Assembly (NCBI GenBank): GCA_003219465.1
Contig: QHOX01000164.1
Coordinates: forward strand, 1 to 46,067
DNA from: Verrucomicrobiota bacterium
GTDB lineage: Bacteria > Verrucomicrobiota > Verrucomicrobiia > Chthoniobacterales > UBA10450
Direction: 5' to 3'
DNA: 46,067 nt
Shown: in pieces, positions 9,296-16,929 of the stretch
Layout: the number at the start of each line of letters is the position of its first letter
Numbering within the stretch: the first letter of the stretch is position 1
Notes under the pieces: generated by a model
Seen by the model: the letters and a program-made list of their open reading frames with translations, nothing else
The model's database searches: none
What the model was told of the DNA's origin: nothing
Made by a program: the position numbers and the translations under genes

Positions 9296-9394
9296 GATCA
9301 CCTCCGCCTTGCGAATATTCTTCTTGAGACGTCAACATTATTAAAAAATTCGGATGAGCCTCCACTTCTGACGGTTCGAAACAGGAACTAAAAG

Positions 9395-9423
9395 GTTACC
9401 AGATTGTTACCTTAACTCTTACC
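9395..9423. promoter_or_regulatory. GTTACC direct repeats, candidate response-regulator site
   Basis: GTTACC occurs at 9395-9400 and again at 9406-9411, an offset of exactly 11 bp, with a weaker third half-site CTTACC at 9418-9423. Tandem half-sites at an 11-bp period are the usual arrangement for OmpR/PhoB-family regulators. The site is about 100 nt upstream of the Kelch-like gene, and a similar pair occurs at 14557-14573. Binding is inferred only. Confidence 0.4.
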
Positions 9424-9600
9424 ACCCAAGCGGCGTCGTAACTCTGACTCCTGCAAGCGGCACCGATTTATCCTAACAGATCTCACATGAAGATTTTAAC
9501 GAGCCTAAGCTCTTAGCATCCAATAAACAAAAGCGGGACCGTGAAGTGCGTTCTTCCCAACCCCGAAAGGTTTTAGGCTTGGGAAAGTCCTCTGCTTCTG

Positions 9601-9637
9601 TAAAAGAAAACCGGCGCACGTGAACCGCGTGCGCCGG
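9601..9637 (-). terminator. Rho-independent terminator after the first PKD gene
   Basis: A perfect 10-bp stem has arms 9611-9620 and 9628-9637 (CCGGCGCACG / CGTGCGCCGG) with a 7-nt loop. Read on the minus strand it is followed by a T-rich run (9601-9610, TTTTCTTTTA). It lies about 35 nt past the stop of the gene at 9671-10039, as expected for an intrinsic terminator. Confidence 0.75.
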
Positions 9638-9670
9638 CTAACGGACAGTTTTGGAAAACTGAAGCCCTGA

Positions 9671-10039
9671 TTACTGGCAACGCAAAGTGCTAAACGTGAC
9701 CGAATCGGTCGCGCTGCGGTTGCGTTTGACCGCTCGCACGACTGCCGTGACGTTCACTTCGTCCGGATAGAGGTGGTTCACCGTGGGGTTGGGGCTGAGC
9801 GGGGTATCAAAGATCCCGTCGTTGTTGAAGTCCCACTGAAACTGGACGCGCTGCGCCGGGGGGTTGAGCGTGGCGGTCAACGTGACGTTGACGAAGTCGC
9901 CACCTTGGCACTGCTGATCCTGCACCATGGCAGTCAACGTCACCGTAGGGGCATTCTGGCCACTTGGCACGGCAAAGCCCAGGATCATCAGACCCAGAAG
10001 CGCTGCTCCACCCAGTTTGAACCATCTGTTGTTTTTCAT
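9671..10039 (-). CDS. Small secreted PKD-domain protein, copy A
   Basis: The 122-residue product has a signal peptide (about residues 1-32, with a hydrophobic GGAALLGLMILGFAVPSG core) and a single PKD-like immunoglobulin fold with the typical VQFQWDFNNDGIFD strand and a VNHLYPDEVNVTAVV strand. PKD modules usually mediate protein or carbohydrate contacts outside the cell; nothing here suggests catalysis. The start at 10039 is supported by AAAGGAG at 10050-10056, 10 nt upstream, so the longer frame to 10186 is not used. It is followed by a strong terminator and closely resembles the next gene upstream (10386-10757), so the pair arose by tandem duplication. Confidence 0.75.
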   Translation of the reverse strand: MKNNRWFKLGGAALLGLMILGFAVPSGQNAPTVTLTAMVQDQQCQGGDFVNVTLTATLNPPAQRVQFQWDFNNDGIFDTPLSPNPTVNHLYPDEVNVTAVVRAVKRNRSATDSVTFSTLRCQ

Positions 10040-10385
10040 ATTGGATTTTCTCCTTTCGTGTGTGTTTTGAACAGAGTGGTTGAGTCTATTCATTGTGATC
10101 GATTTTTGTTGTTGACCAAGTTGGTTGGTGCAAGTGATGCGTCTAGAAGGAAAAGATTCCGCAGTTGTTACCTTTGAAGCTGGCAACCAACTATGCCCGC
10201 TGTGTTTCTGCTTTGTAATGTCCTATGGCCAGGCCGCGATTTATCCTAACGAATTTTTACGTGGCGGCTTTCCAAACCTGACAGTTTTCGGATCTGGGAA
10301 AGCGCCTCTTCTTCTAAAGACGAAACCGGTGCCCGCGAACCGCACGCGCCGGCTAACGGAACAGTTTGCAGTACTGAAGCACTAG
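10040..10385. other. Intergenic region between the two PKD genes
   Basis: This 346-nt gap holds the promoter region of copy A and the degenerate terminator of copy B. The part at about 10080-10195 resembles the upstream region of copy B (about 10795-10905), so the duplication included regulatory sequence. No other gene was seen. Confidence 0.5.
10326..10352 (-). terminator. Degenerate terminator hairpin after the second PKD gene
   Basis: The arms at 10326-10337 and 10341-10352 pair imperfectly (two mismatches and one wobble in 12 pairs), and the minus strand continues with a TTTCGTCTTT-like run. It occupies the same place as the perfect hairpin at 9601-9637 relative to the paralogous gene and looks like a decayed copy of it. 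Confidence 0.5.
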
Positions 10386-10757
10386 TTAACCCCCGCAACG
10401 CAACGTGGTGAAGGTAACCGAATCGGTCGCATGGCGGCCGCCTTTGACCGCTCGCGCCACCGCGGTGACGTTTGTTTCGTCAGGATAGAGGTGCCTCACC
10501 GTGGGATTGGGACTGAGCGGCGTATCGAAGACTCCGTCATTATTGAAGTCCCACTGAAACTGCACGCCTTGCGGGTGTCGGGGGGTGATGTCAATGGTCA
10601 ACGTCACGTTGACCATGTTGCCGGCCTGGCACTGCTGATTCTGCACCACGGCAGTCAATGTCAAGGTAGTGGCAGTTTGCCCACTCGGCACGGCAAAGCC
10701 CAGGATCATCAGACCAACTGCTGCTCCAATCAGTTTGAACCATTTGTTGCTTTTCAT
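10386..10757 (-). CDS. Small secreted PKD-domain protein, copy B
   Basis: The 123-residue product is a close paralogue of the protein at 9671-10039, with the same signal peptide pattern and the same PKD strands (VQFQWDFNNDGVFD, VRHLYPDETNVTAV). The start at 10757 has a GGAG element at 10768-10771 about 10 nt upstream; an extension to 10835 lacks signal-peptide character and is not used. Differences between copies cluster in the loop after the first strand, where copy B has ITPRHPQG. The gene lies next to a two-component system that ends at 10983 in the same orientation, separated by 225 nt. The function is unknown beyond export and likely binding. Confidence 0.75.
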   Translation of the reverse strand: MKSNKWFKLIGAAVGLMILGFAVPSGQTATTLTLTAVVQNQQCQAGNMVNVTLTIDITPRHPQGVQFQWDFNNDGVFDTPLSPNPTVRHLYPDETNVTAVARAVKGGRHATDSVTFTTLRCGG

Positions 10758-10982
10758 ATCAGCTTTTCTCCTTTTTTGTGTGCTTTGAACAGGATGGTGA
10801 GTCTGTTCATAGAGATAAACGTTTGTGTCGATCAAGCTGGATGGTGCAAATTGATGCGTCTACAGGGAAAGTTTCGCAGTTGGTAATGTTTGAAGCTGGT
10901 AACGAACCGTGCTCGCTCTTCAGAAACTTCGGCGACACAGCGATCGCGCCGTTCGCCGATCACCCAATGGCTCTTTTGGTCG

Positions 10983-12332
10983 CTAAGCAACTTGTGGCAA
11001 GCGCAGACGCATTTCTGTCCAACGACCGTCTGAATGGACTAACTCAACATCGCCGCCGTGCGCTCGAGCTAGCTCGCGCGCGGTGCTCAGGCCGAGCCCA
11101 TGTCCTGGCACACGTTCGCCGCCGCATACCCGGTAAAAGCGCTCAAATAGCTGCCCGGTGCGGTTTTTGGGGATGCCGTCACCGGTGTTGCCGATTGTGA
11201 TTTCCACCGCGCCGTTGACGGCCCGCGCTTCCACCCGAATGCGGCCACCAGGAGTGTTATACTTCACCGCGTTTTCGACCAGATTCTGCACGATGATCGC
11301 GACGAAGGTGCGATCGGCCTTTAGCAGTAGATGCTTCGGGACATCCGCTTCTACTTTCAGATCAAGTGGCTCGGCCAACGTGACCGCATCATCGAGAACG
11401 CCTTCGAGCACTTCGCTTAAGTCGAACTCGGCCTTCGACACCTCGAGCCGGCCAGCATCGGCACGGGAAAGCAGAAGCAGATTGTCCACGACTGAACTAA
11501 GGTCAAGAATGCGATGTAACAGCCCTTCAGCGCGCGCTTGTGTGCTCTCGCTGCAGTCAACGTCGGCCACGATTTCCTCAACACCGGCGCGCAGGACGGC
11601 GATCGGCGTTTTCAAATGATGCGAAGCGTCGGCGGAAAAACGAGCGGATTGTTCGAAACTGCGCTGCAACCGTTCGAAGGTCGTATTGATTACGTCGATT
11701 AATCCTGCGATCTCGTCGTTAGTCGGCGGGACGGGCAGACGCTGGTCGAGGCGCTGCGCGGTGATGATCTTAGCCGCCTGGCGGATTTCCTCAACCGGCG
11801 CGATTGCTTTGCTCGCGACCCAGGTCGAACCGACCAGGGTCACTAAGAGCACCGTCGGAATCGCCCCCAGCATCGCCAGCAAAATATCATGGCCGGTTTG
11901 ATTGATCGCCTTGAGATCATCACCGGCGCGCAAGGTGAGGCCATTTTCACTAAATTCCGCCAGGCGGATGTTTTGGCCGTCGATCTGGTGGTTGTGAAAT
12001 TTTTTGATGCCATCGCGAGGGAAGGGCTGCCGCAATCGCGGTGAAAGATAAAGTACGGTGCCGCTGGCGTCGGTTACTTCAACGAGGTGCTTGCGCAGTG
12101 AGAGCGGCACGAAGATTTCCCTGAACACCCGCCGGTTGGTCGCCCCGCCACCTTCGAAGTGTTCCACGTCGCGAAAGAATTCCTGGGCGTCAGTCGTTAG
12201 GCGCCGATCAAAAGCCGCAATCTTTGCGTAATGCAGGACAAACCAGGTGGTAACCGCGCCGCCGACGGTAGCTGCCAAGGCAAGCCACGCGGAATAAAGC
12301 GCGACCTTCCAGCGTAATGGCCAGTTTTTCAT
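10983..12332 (-). CDS. Two-component sensor histidine kinase
   Basis: The 449-residue membrane kinase has two transmembrane segments (about residues 9-33 and 150-173) flanking a sensor domain of about 115 residues outside the cytoplasmic membrane. A HAMP linker follows (about 172-225), then a HisKA domain with phospho-acceptor His238 in DASHHLKTP, and a HATPase domain with N box NLVENAVKYN, G1 box GNTGDGIP and G2 box GHGLGLSTARE. The layout resembles CusS/QseC-type kinases; the signal cannot be named. The start overlaps the stop of the upstream response-regulator gene by 4 nt, so the two are translationally coupled and form a pair. Neighbours on both sides encode exported repeat proteins, which may be targets. 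Confidence 0.93.
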   Translation of the reverse strand: MKNWPLRWKVALYSAWLALAATVGGAVTTWFVLHYAKIAAFDRRLTTDAQEFFRDVEHFEGGGATNRRVFREIFVPLSLRKHLVEVTDASGTVLYLSPRLRQPFPRDGIKKFHNHQIDGQNIRLAEFSENGLTLRAGDDLKAINQTGHDILLAMLGAIPTVLLVTLVGSTWVASKAIAPVEEIRQAAKIITAQRLDQRLPVPPTNDEIAGLIDVINTTFERLQRSFEQSARFSADASHHLKTPIAVLRAGVEEIVADVDCSESTQARAEGLLHRILDLSSVVDNLLLLSRADAGRLEVSKAEFDLSEVLEGVLDDAVTLAEPLDLKVEADVPKHLLLKADRTFVAIIVQNLVENAVKYNTPGGRIRVEARAVNGAVEITIGNTGDGIPKNRTGQLFERFYRVCGGERVPGHGLGLSTARELARAHGGDVELVHSDGRWTEMRLRLPQVA

Positions 12333-12994
12333 TCCAGCTCCCGAATCGTGTAGCCTAGGTGTCTTACCGTGTGGATAAGCGGCGGCGAGTCAATCTTCTT
12401 GCGCAGCCGGCTGATGAAGGCTTCGACCAGTTTCACGCCATACTCGTGTTCCCGATCCCACACGCGCTCGCACAATTCGGTGCGGCTAAAGATGCGGCCC
12501 GGTTCGCGCATCAGCACACGCAATAAAGTGCGTTCTCGCGCCGAAAGCTCGATCCGGCGCGGGCCGCGATACAATTCTCCGTCAGCGAGGTTCAAAACCA
12601 AATCGCCGACTTGGAGCTTGATGGGTGCTTTCTCGGGAAAACGTCGCCCGAGCGCACTCACTCGCGCGACCAGCTCCTGCATGGCGAACGGCTTCGCGAG
12701 ATAATCATCCGCGCCTAGTCCGAGACCGGTCACCCGATCGTTCACCTCGCCACGCGCAGTCAAGATAAGGACGCGAGTGTCCATTTTTGCCGCGCGCAAA
12801 CGTCGCAGCACTTCGAAGCCATCCATCCCGGGCAGCATCACGTCGAGCACGATGAGGTCGTAATGCGCCGCCTCCGCTTCCCCCAAGGCGGTTTCGCCAT
12901 CGTGGACCAGAGTAGGCTCATGGCCAGCTTCAGTGAGGGCGCGAGAGATATGCTGGGCAAGGCCAACTTCATCTTCGACGACTAAGATTTGCAT
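12329..12994 (-). CDS. OmpR-family response regulator
   Basis: The 221-residue protein has an N-terminal receiver domain (residues 1-115) with acidic Glu7/Asp8, phospho-acceptor Asp51 in IVLDVMLPG, a switch Thr in LILTARG and Lys in LAKPF near 101. The C-terminal winged helix (about 125-221) ends with FISRLRKKI and HTVRHLGYTIRE, which is typical of OmpR/PhoB DNA-binding domains. It is phosphorylated by the kinase encoded immediately downstream (4-nt overlap). OmpR-family proteins bind tandem half-sites about 11 bp apart; such repeats occur upstream of the Kelch-like gene and the FG-GAP gene on either side of this pair, which makes them candidate targets. Confidence 0.93.
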   Translation of the reverse strand: MQILVVEDEVGLAQHISRALTEAGHEPTLVHDGETALGEAEAAHYDLIVLDVMLPGMDGFEVLRRLRAAKMDTRVLILTARGEVNDRVTGLGLGADDYLAKPFAMQELVARVSALGRRFPEKAPIKLQVGDLVLNLADGELYRGPRRIELSARERTLLRVLMREPGRIFSRTELCERVWDREHEYGVKLVEAFISRLRKKIDSPPLIHTVRHLGYTIRELE

Positions 12995-13192
12995 AGCTTC
13001 ACCGTGTCGACGGCGCCACCGTCCAGGGCATAACTGACCGCCAATTCGGATTGGATCACAACAGTGTGGCGCACATCAACATCTCAATCTCAACTACAAC
13101 GGTATTATTAATGAAAGGTTGATTAGCCTCACCTTGTCGGCCGTGGCCGAAATAATCGCGGAGCCGCAGACGATCTCGCGAGCGCCGCCGTA

Positions 13193-14508
13193 TCATCTCA
13201 CAGTGACCGTACGGGTGACTTGACCGCCAAAATTGCTGCGCACGGTGATGTTCTGCGGATTGACTGGCCAAGAGAACTGACCGCGGAATCTTCCGCCGCC
13301 ATTGTTCGCAAGCGTTCCGATCAGTTGACCGCTGGAAGTGACAAACACCTGCAAGGTCGCGTCTGCACGCGTGCTCGTCGCCTCAACGCGCAGTGTCCGG
13401 TTGGAGGTCCGGTATTCGGCTCGCGTGATTGAAACCGTATCGGTGGCGGCGGACGTTGAGTTGATCAAGACGTTCAGAGCGGGGCTCGCGCCGCCAACTT
13501 CTAAAGCTATGTCCGGTTTGCCATCACCGTTGAAATCGCTCGATGTAATGAAGATGCCGCCGATGCTCGATTGCGGCGGCGGCACCAGGTAACTGACCTG
13601 GGGCTGGAAAGTGCCGTTGCCGTTGCCGTGTAAAATCTCGATCAATCCGTTGGTGCCATCCCCCATTGCCCGAGCAATGTCCTCAAAGCCGTCGCGGTTG
13701 TAGTCGGCCACAGCCAGGTTCAGCGGCGCAAAGGTCTCATTGACAGTGATCCGCTGTGTCACCTGGAAAGTACCGTTGCCGTTGCCGCTACAAAAGTTCC
13801 GTCGCCCACACCCAACAGGATGCGCAGCTCGGTGTTCTCGCCTCCGATAGCGAGATCCTGGATGCCGTTGCGGTTAAAATCTCCCACTGCCATCGCGTGC
13901 GGCACCAGGCCGACATCGATCTCTTGGGCCGGCTGGAAGGTGCCGTTCCCGTTGCCGAGGAGGACTGTGATGCTGTGCGCGGTGCTGCAAGGCGCAATGA
14001 AACAGCCAATGCTATCCAGGATTGCGAGGTCGAGCTTGCCGTCATTGTTCAGATCAGTGGCGGTGACGGCTGGTGAATCGAACCCGGACGTATTCGGGAA
14101 ATAAATGGGCGCATTGAAACTCCCAGTGCCCGTGCCTGTCAGCAGCGCGAAGCTTAATTGCGAATCGTTGAGCGTGACCACCAGATCCATTTTACCGTCG
14201 CCGTTGAAATCACCGGCTGCCACGGCCTGCGTTTGCGCAGCAATCGCGAAATCGGTTTTTGGGCCAAATGTGCCGGTGCCGTTGTTGAGCATGACTGAGA
14301 CGGCGTTGGATCCCGTTCCCGCCAAATCGAGCCGGCCGTCGCCGTTGAAATCTGCGGCCACGTGATTGTTACCCAGCAGTGGGTACTGTTGAGTCGTGAA
14401 CGTCGCGTTCTGTGCCGAAACTTCGCTAAACATCGTTGCGCACGCAGCAAGCAAAAGAGCAATCGCCGGATGCGCAGCTTTCCGCTTTCCCAACGTGCCG
14501 GACTTCAT
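13193..14508 (-). pseudogene. Secreted FG-GAP/VCBS repeat protein, split by a frameshift
   Basis: Two overlapping frames encode one protein family. The 5' part (14508 to 13759, 249 aa) has a signal peptide and repeats of DFNGDGxxDLA and LxGxGTF type; it ends shortly after GVGDGTFVAA. The 3' part (13762 to 13193, 189 aa) continues with GNGNGTFQ just before its first Met, then AVADYNRDGFEDIA repeats and a C-terminal beta domain ending in VTRTVTVR. Intact FG-GAP proteins have about 50 residues between successive GxGxGTF motifs, but here two such motifs are fused within about ten codons at 13770-13800 and the frame changes there. A deletion between two repeats with loss of frame, or an assembly error, explains this. 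The parent protein was probably an exported seven-bladed propeller. The ATGA overlap at 13759-13762 could allow some re-initiation. Confidence 0.75.
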
Positions 14509-14556
14509 AGACCTAGAGCGTGAACCGATGGAGGCGCTATCGCAACGCGCAGAAAG

Positions 14557-14573
14557 GTTACCAATCTGTAACC
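14557..14573. promoter_or_regulatory. GTTACC/GTAACC repeat pair upstream of FG-GAP gene
   Basis: GTTACC (14557-14562) and GTAACC (14568-14573) lie 11 bp apart; together with flanking AAG and CTT they also read as an inverted repeat. The site is about 50 nt upstream of the FG-GAP gene start and matches the site at 9395-9411 over most of about 25 nt when both are read on the minus strand. Confidence 0.4.
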
Positions 14574-14625
14574 TTCGCGTGCTTCGCTATACCCGACACG
14601 TGCAAAACTTGCGAGCGCTCGCTGA

Positions 14626-16812
14626 CTAGATCGCCAGCGTCTCTTGTTGCGCAGTTGCAGCCGGGTTCGTGAGACCGCTGAATTTCTTCACCAAGTCGTC
14701 GAGCTTCGCGATGTAGTAATCGACATTTTCGTCACGATTTTCGGGATCGAATTCGGTGGCCAGTTTGGCGGCTTCGTAGGCGGCAACCTTTTTCGGTGTC
14801 GCTTTGATGTAGTAGCTGATCTGGTCGCCGGGTTTGTAATTACGGCCACTCGCCAGAGCGAGCTCGTAGGCGGCGGCACGATTACGCGCTGAGCCGGCTA
14901 TCTTGGCCCGATATTTGTCGAGTGAGTCCTGGAGCGTGTCGGTCTTCATCAGCGTCTCGATTTTCCATTCGCGATTCCGGATTTTCCGCTCGAATTCGTT
15001 TCGCAGATCGCCGACTATCTCCGGCTTTCCTTGCATGATGAGCTTGATCATTTGCTCGAGGAACGCGCGCTGGAATTTTTCCAACCCACGTGATTTGAGC
15101 GCGCCGCCCTTGATGACCACTTCGCCGTCCTTCGTGAGGAGTGCGTAGTTTTTTGCTTTATAACTAAGCATTGCGTCGAACTGCTCATCGATTTCGACGT
15201 CAATCCCGGCCGGCAATTCCTTCGCCAAATCTTTCTGCAAATCGTTGATGTCGATGTTCTCGGGTGGCACGAAATAGATTCCGTCGGTATCCACCTCGAT
15301 GACCTGCGCGCCATGCGCGTTGAGCCACTCAATCATTTTTTTCAGCAGATCGCGGCCCATCTGCGTCACACGCCCGGCGGCGTCAAAGTCGGCGAAATGT
15401 CCCTGTGCGAATCCAAGGTAACCGTAAAAGCTGTTGAGCAGGATTTTGAACGTGTTTTGCAGCGCGTGGAGATGATGTTGTCTCGCGGGATCTTGTTCCG
15501 CCCGCATTTTTGCTTTTGCGTCGAGCCGGAAGTTTCGGAGATCGGTTAGCAAATGCCGAAAGATTTGCAGCTCATCCGACGCCGGGAAGCAGTCGAACTG
15601 CAACATGATAGACGGATAAAGCGACGCGACGTCGCAATGCCAGACGTTGCGAGCCACACCGGTGAAGAAGATGTCGGTGTAGCCGCCTTCGAATGCACGC
15701 GGCATCGGCAGTTCGGGAATGGAATGGCGTTGCCGAAAATATTCGCGCAGGAACAGCGCGTTGATGCGTGTGGCGTTGCCGCGCACGATCACGTCTTGAT
15801 AATTGTAAGGAAAAATTTGCGCCTGAATAAAGTAGCTCGGGCTCAGCAGATCCGATAAAGCACGCGTTTCACGAACACCGCATAGGGCGCGTCGCTGGAA
15901 CATTTCCGAATCACCCACGTACGCGCCTTGCAGTTCCTTTCCCGTGAGGCCTGAAATTTGCTCACTATCGCAGAGGGCGAAATGTCGCGCGACATCCGTC
16001 CGTTCGAACCCTGCGAGAGAACGCATGCCGACGTCGTAAAATTGCGCGAGCAAGAATGTATCGACGAAATGTCGGCCATCGATCGTGAACTTCGGGTAAT
16101 CGATAGTCTTCTCGGCAATTTGCAGCCGTGACGGACGCGAGCGCAGAAAACCGCCGCTGCGTCCCCAATCGAGTTTCGCCTTCAATTTCTTCGCACGTGC
16201 GACAACCAGGGGCAGATGCACGCGGAATAGATCGTGGCCTTCGATTACGTCCGGATCGCGTTCTTTGATGAGTTCGGTGAGTCGCCTGAGCGCGTTTCTC
16301 TCGGATTCTTCCACATTGTTCGCATCGACAATGATCAATTCATCCCAGCCGGTGTTGTCCGACAGAGCGATGCTCATGACGTGATCGGGGTCACCGGTCC
16401 CAGCTATGGAAAGCACCTCAATCTGCATTCGCTTGAGTGCTTCGAATGCCAGATCTTTGAACAATGTGCGCCCCGTGGACGTGAGATAATGCTGAACCGG
16501 ATCGGTGAACGCGAAGAAGTCGCGCCCGCCGTTTTTGAGTCCGTTGCGGAGCGCGATCAATTCCTTCCAGCTATCGACCGTGATAAGCCAGCCGTACTTC
16601 AGATCCCCTTGGAGTTTTTCGGTCTCAATGCCAAGATCGACAACGTCTGAGTCGGCCCAGACAAACGGATGGAATGGCTCGACGTCGGTGACTGTCGAGC
16701 CATCTGCTTTCCGCCGGTGCACGCGCACGGTGCCGCTTTCGCCCAACTCAACGGCCACAATCCGCGGCGTCGGGTCCGCGCCGAAGAGTAGCGTGTTTTT
16801 CTCAAATTCCAC
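14626..16812 (-). CDS. Family B DNA polymerase with degenerate 3'-5' exonuclease motifs
   Basis: The 728-residue protein keeps the polymerase motifs: motif A CDVASLYPSI (about 393-402), motif B KILLNSFYG (about 456-464), motif C VDTDGIY (about 507-513) and the KxY-like KAKNYALL. It should extend DNA using divalent metal at the two motif C/A aspartates. The exonuclease region has lost key residues: the ExoI DxE triad is EVL (132-134), and in the ExoII segment HDLFRVHL (193-200) the usual Asp is His. It may act as an error-prone or accessory polymerase in repair. I take the GTG at 16812, because upstream codons (to 16917) translate dispersed palindromic repeats and would overlap the divergent amidohydrolase gene. 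The GTG is preceded by GAGG at a spacing of about 11 nt. Confidence 0.85.
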   Translation of the reverse strand: MEFEKNTLLFGADPTPRIVAVELGESGTVRVHRRKADGSTVTDVEPFHPFVWADSDVVDLGIETEKLQGDLKYGWLITVDSWKELIALRNGLKNGGRDFFAFTDPVQHYLTSTGRTLFKDLAFEALKRMQIEVLSIAGTGDPDHVMSIALSDNTGWDELIIVDANNVEESERNALRRLTELIKERDPDVIEGHDLFRVHLPLVVARAKKLKAKLDWGRSGGFLRSRPSRLQIAEKTIDYPKFTIDGRHFVDTFLLAQFYDVGMRSLAGFERTDVARHFALCDSEQISGLTGKELQGAYVGDSEMFQRRALCGVRETRALSDLLSPSYFIQAQIFPYNYQDVIVRGNATRINALFLREYFRQRHSIPELPMPRAFEGGYTDIFFTGVARNVWHCDVASLYPSIMLQFDCFPASDELQIFRHLLTDLRNFRLDAKAKMRAEQDPARQHHLHALQNTFKILLNSFYGYLGFAQGHFADFDAAGRVTQMGRDLLKKMIEWLNAHGAQVIEVDTDGIYFVPPENIDINDLQKDLAKELPAGIDVEIDEQFDAMLSYKAKNYALLTKDGEVVIKGGALKSRGLEKFQRAFLEQMIKLIMQGKPEIVGDLRNEFERKIRNREWKIETLMKTDTLQDSLDKYRAKIAGSARNRAAAYELALASGRNYKPGDQISYYIKATPKKVAAYEAAKLATEFDPENRDENVDYYIAKLDDLVKKFSGLTNPAATAQQETLAI

Positions 16813-16819
16813 ATCGAGA

Positions 16820-16873
16820 GATTCCTCGACTTCGCTCGGAATGACAAATTGTAGCGCAGGCGCATTGCCTGCC
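16820..16873. repeat. Two short dispersed palindromic repeats upstream of polB
   Basis: The segment 16820-16846 is a member of the ATTCCTCG...TTCGCTCGGAATGACA family also seen at 18333-18370 and 27779-27826. It is followed by a hairpin with arms 16856-16861 and 16867-16872 (GCAGGC / GCCTGC). These are REP-like intergenic elements rather than coding sequence. Confidence 0.5.
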
Positions 16874-16929
16874 ATTAGACCGGCACCCGGAGCGGTTGCC
16901 CTACACTGACATTGCATTCATCATGCGTT

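Larger units (their letters stand above)
9296..9670. other. Intergenic region holding an operator candidate and a terminator
   Basis: This 375-nt gap lies upstream of the Kelch-like gene and downstream of the first PKD gene. It contains the GTTACC direct repeats (9395-9423) and a terminator hairpin (9601-9637), both listed separately. The remainder is AT-rich near 9340-9350 and shows no gene. Confidence 0.5.
9530..10910. repeat. Tandem duplication of PKD gene unit
   Basis: Two diverged units, about 9530-10195 and 10260-10905, each hold a downstream hairpin, a PKD gene, its ribosome binding site and a similar upstream sequence (GATGCGTCTA then CGCAGTTG and TTTGAAGCTGG). Boundaries are approximate because they were judged by eye. 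Confidence 0.65.

Noticed and set aside
16813-16917. N-terminal extension of the polymerase gene
   Set aside because: It is the translation of two dispersed palindromic repeats and overlaps the divergent amidohydrolase gene, so the GTG at 16812 is preferred.
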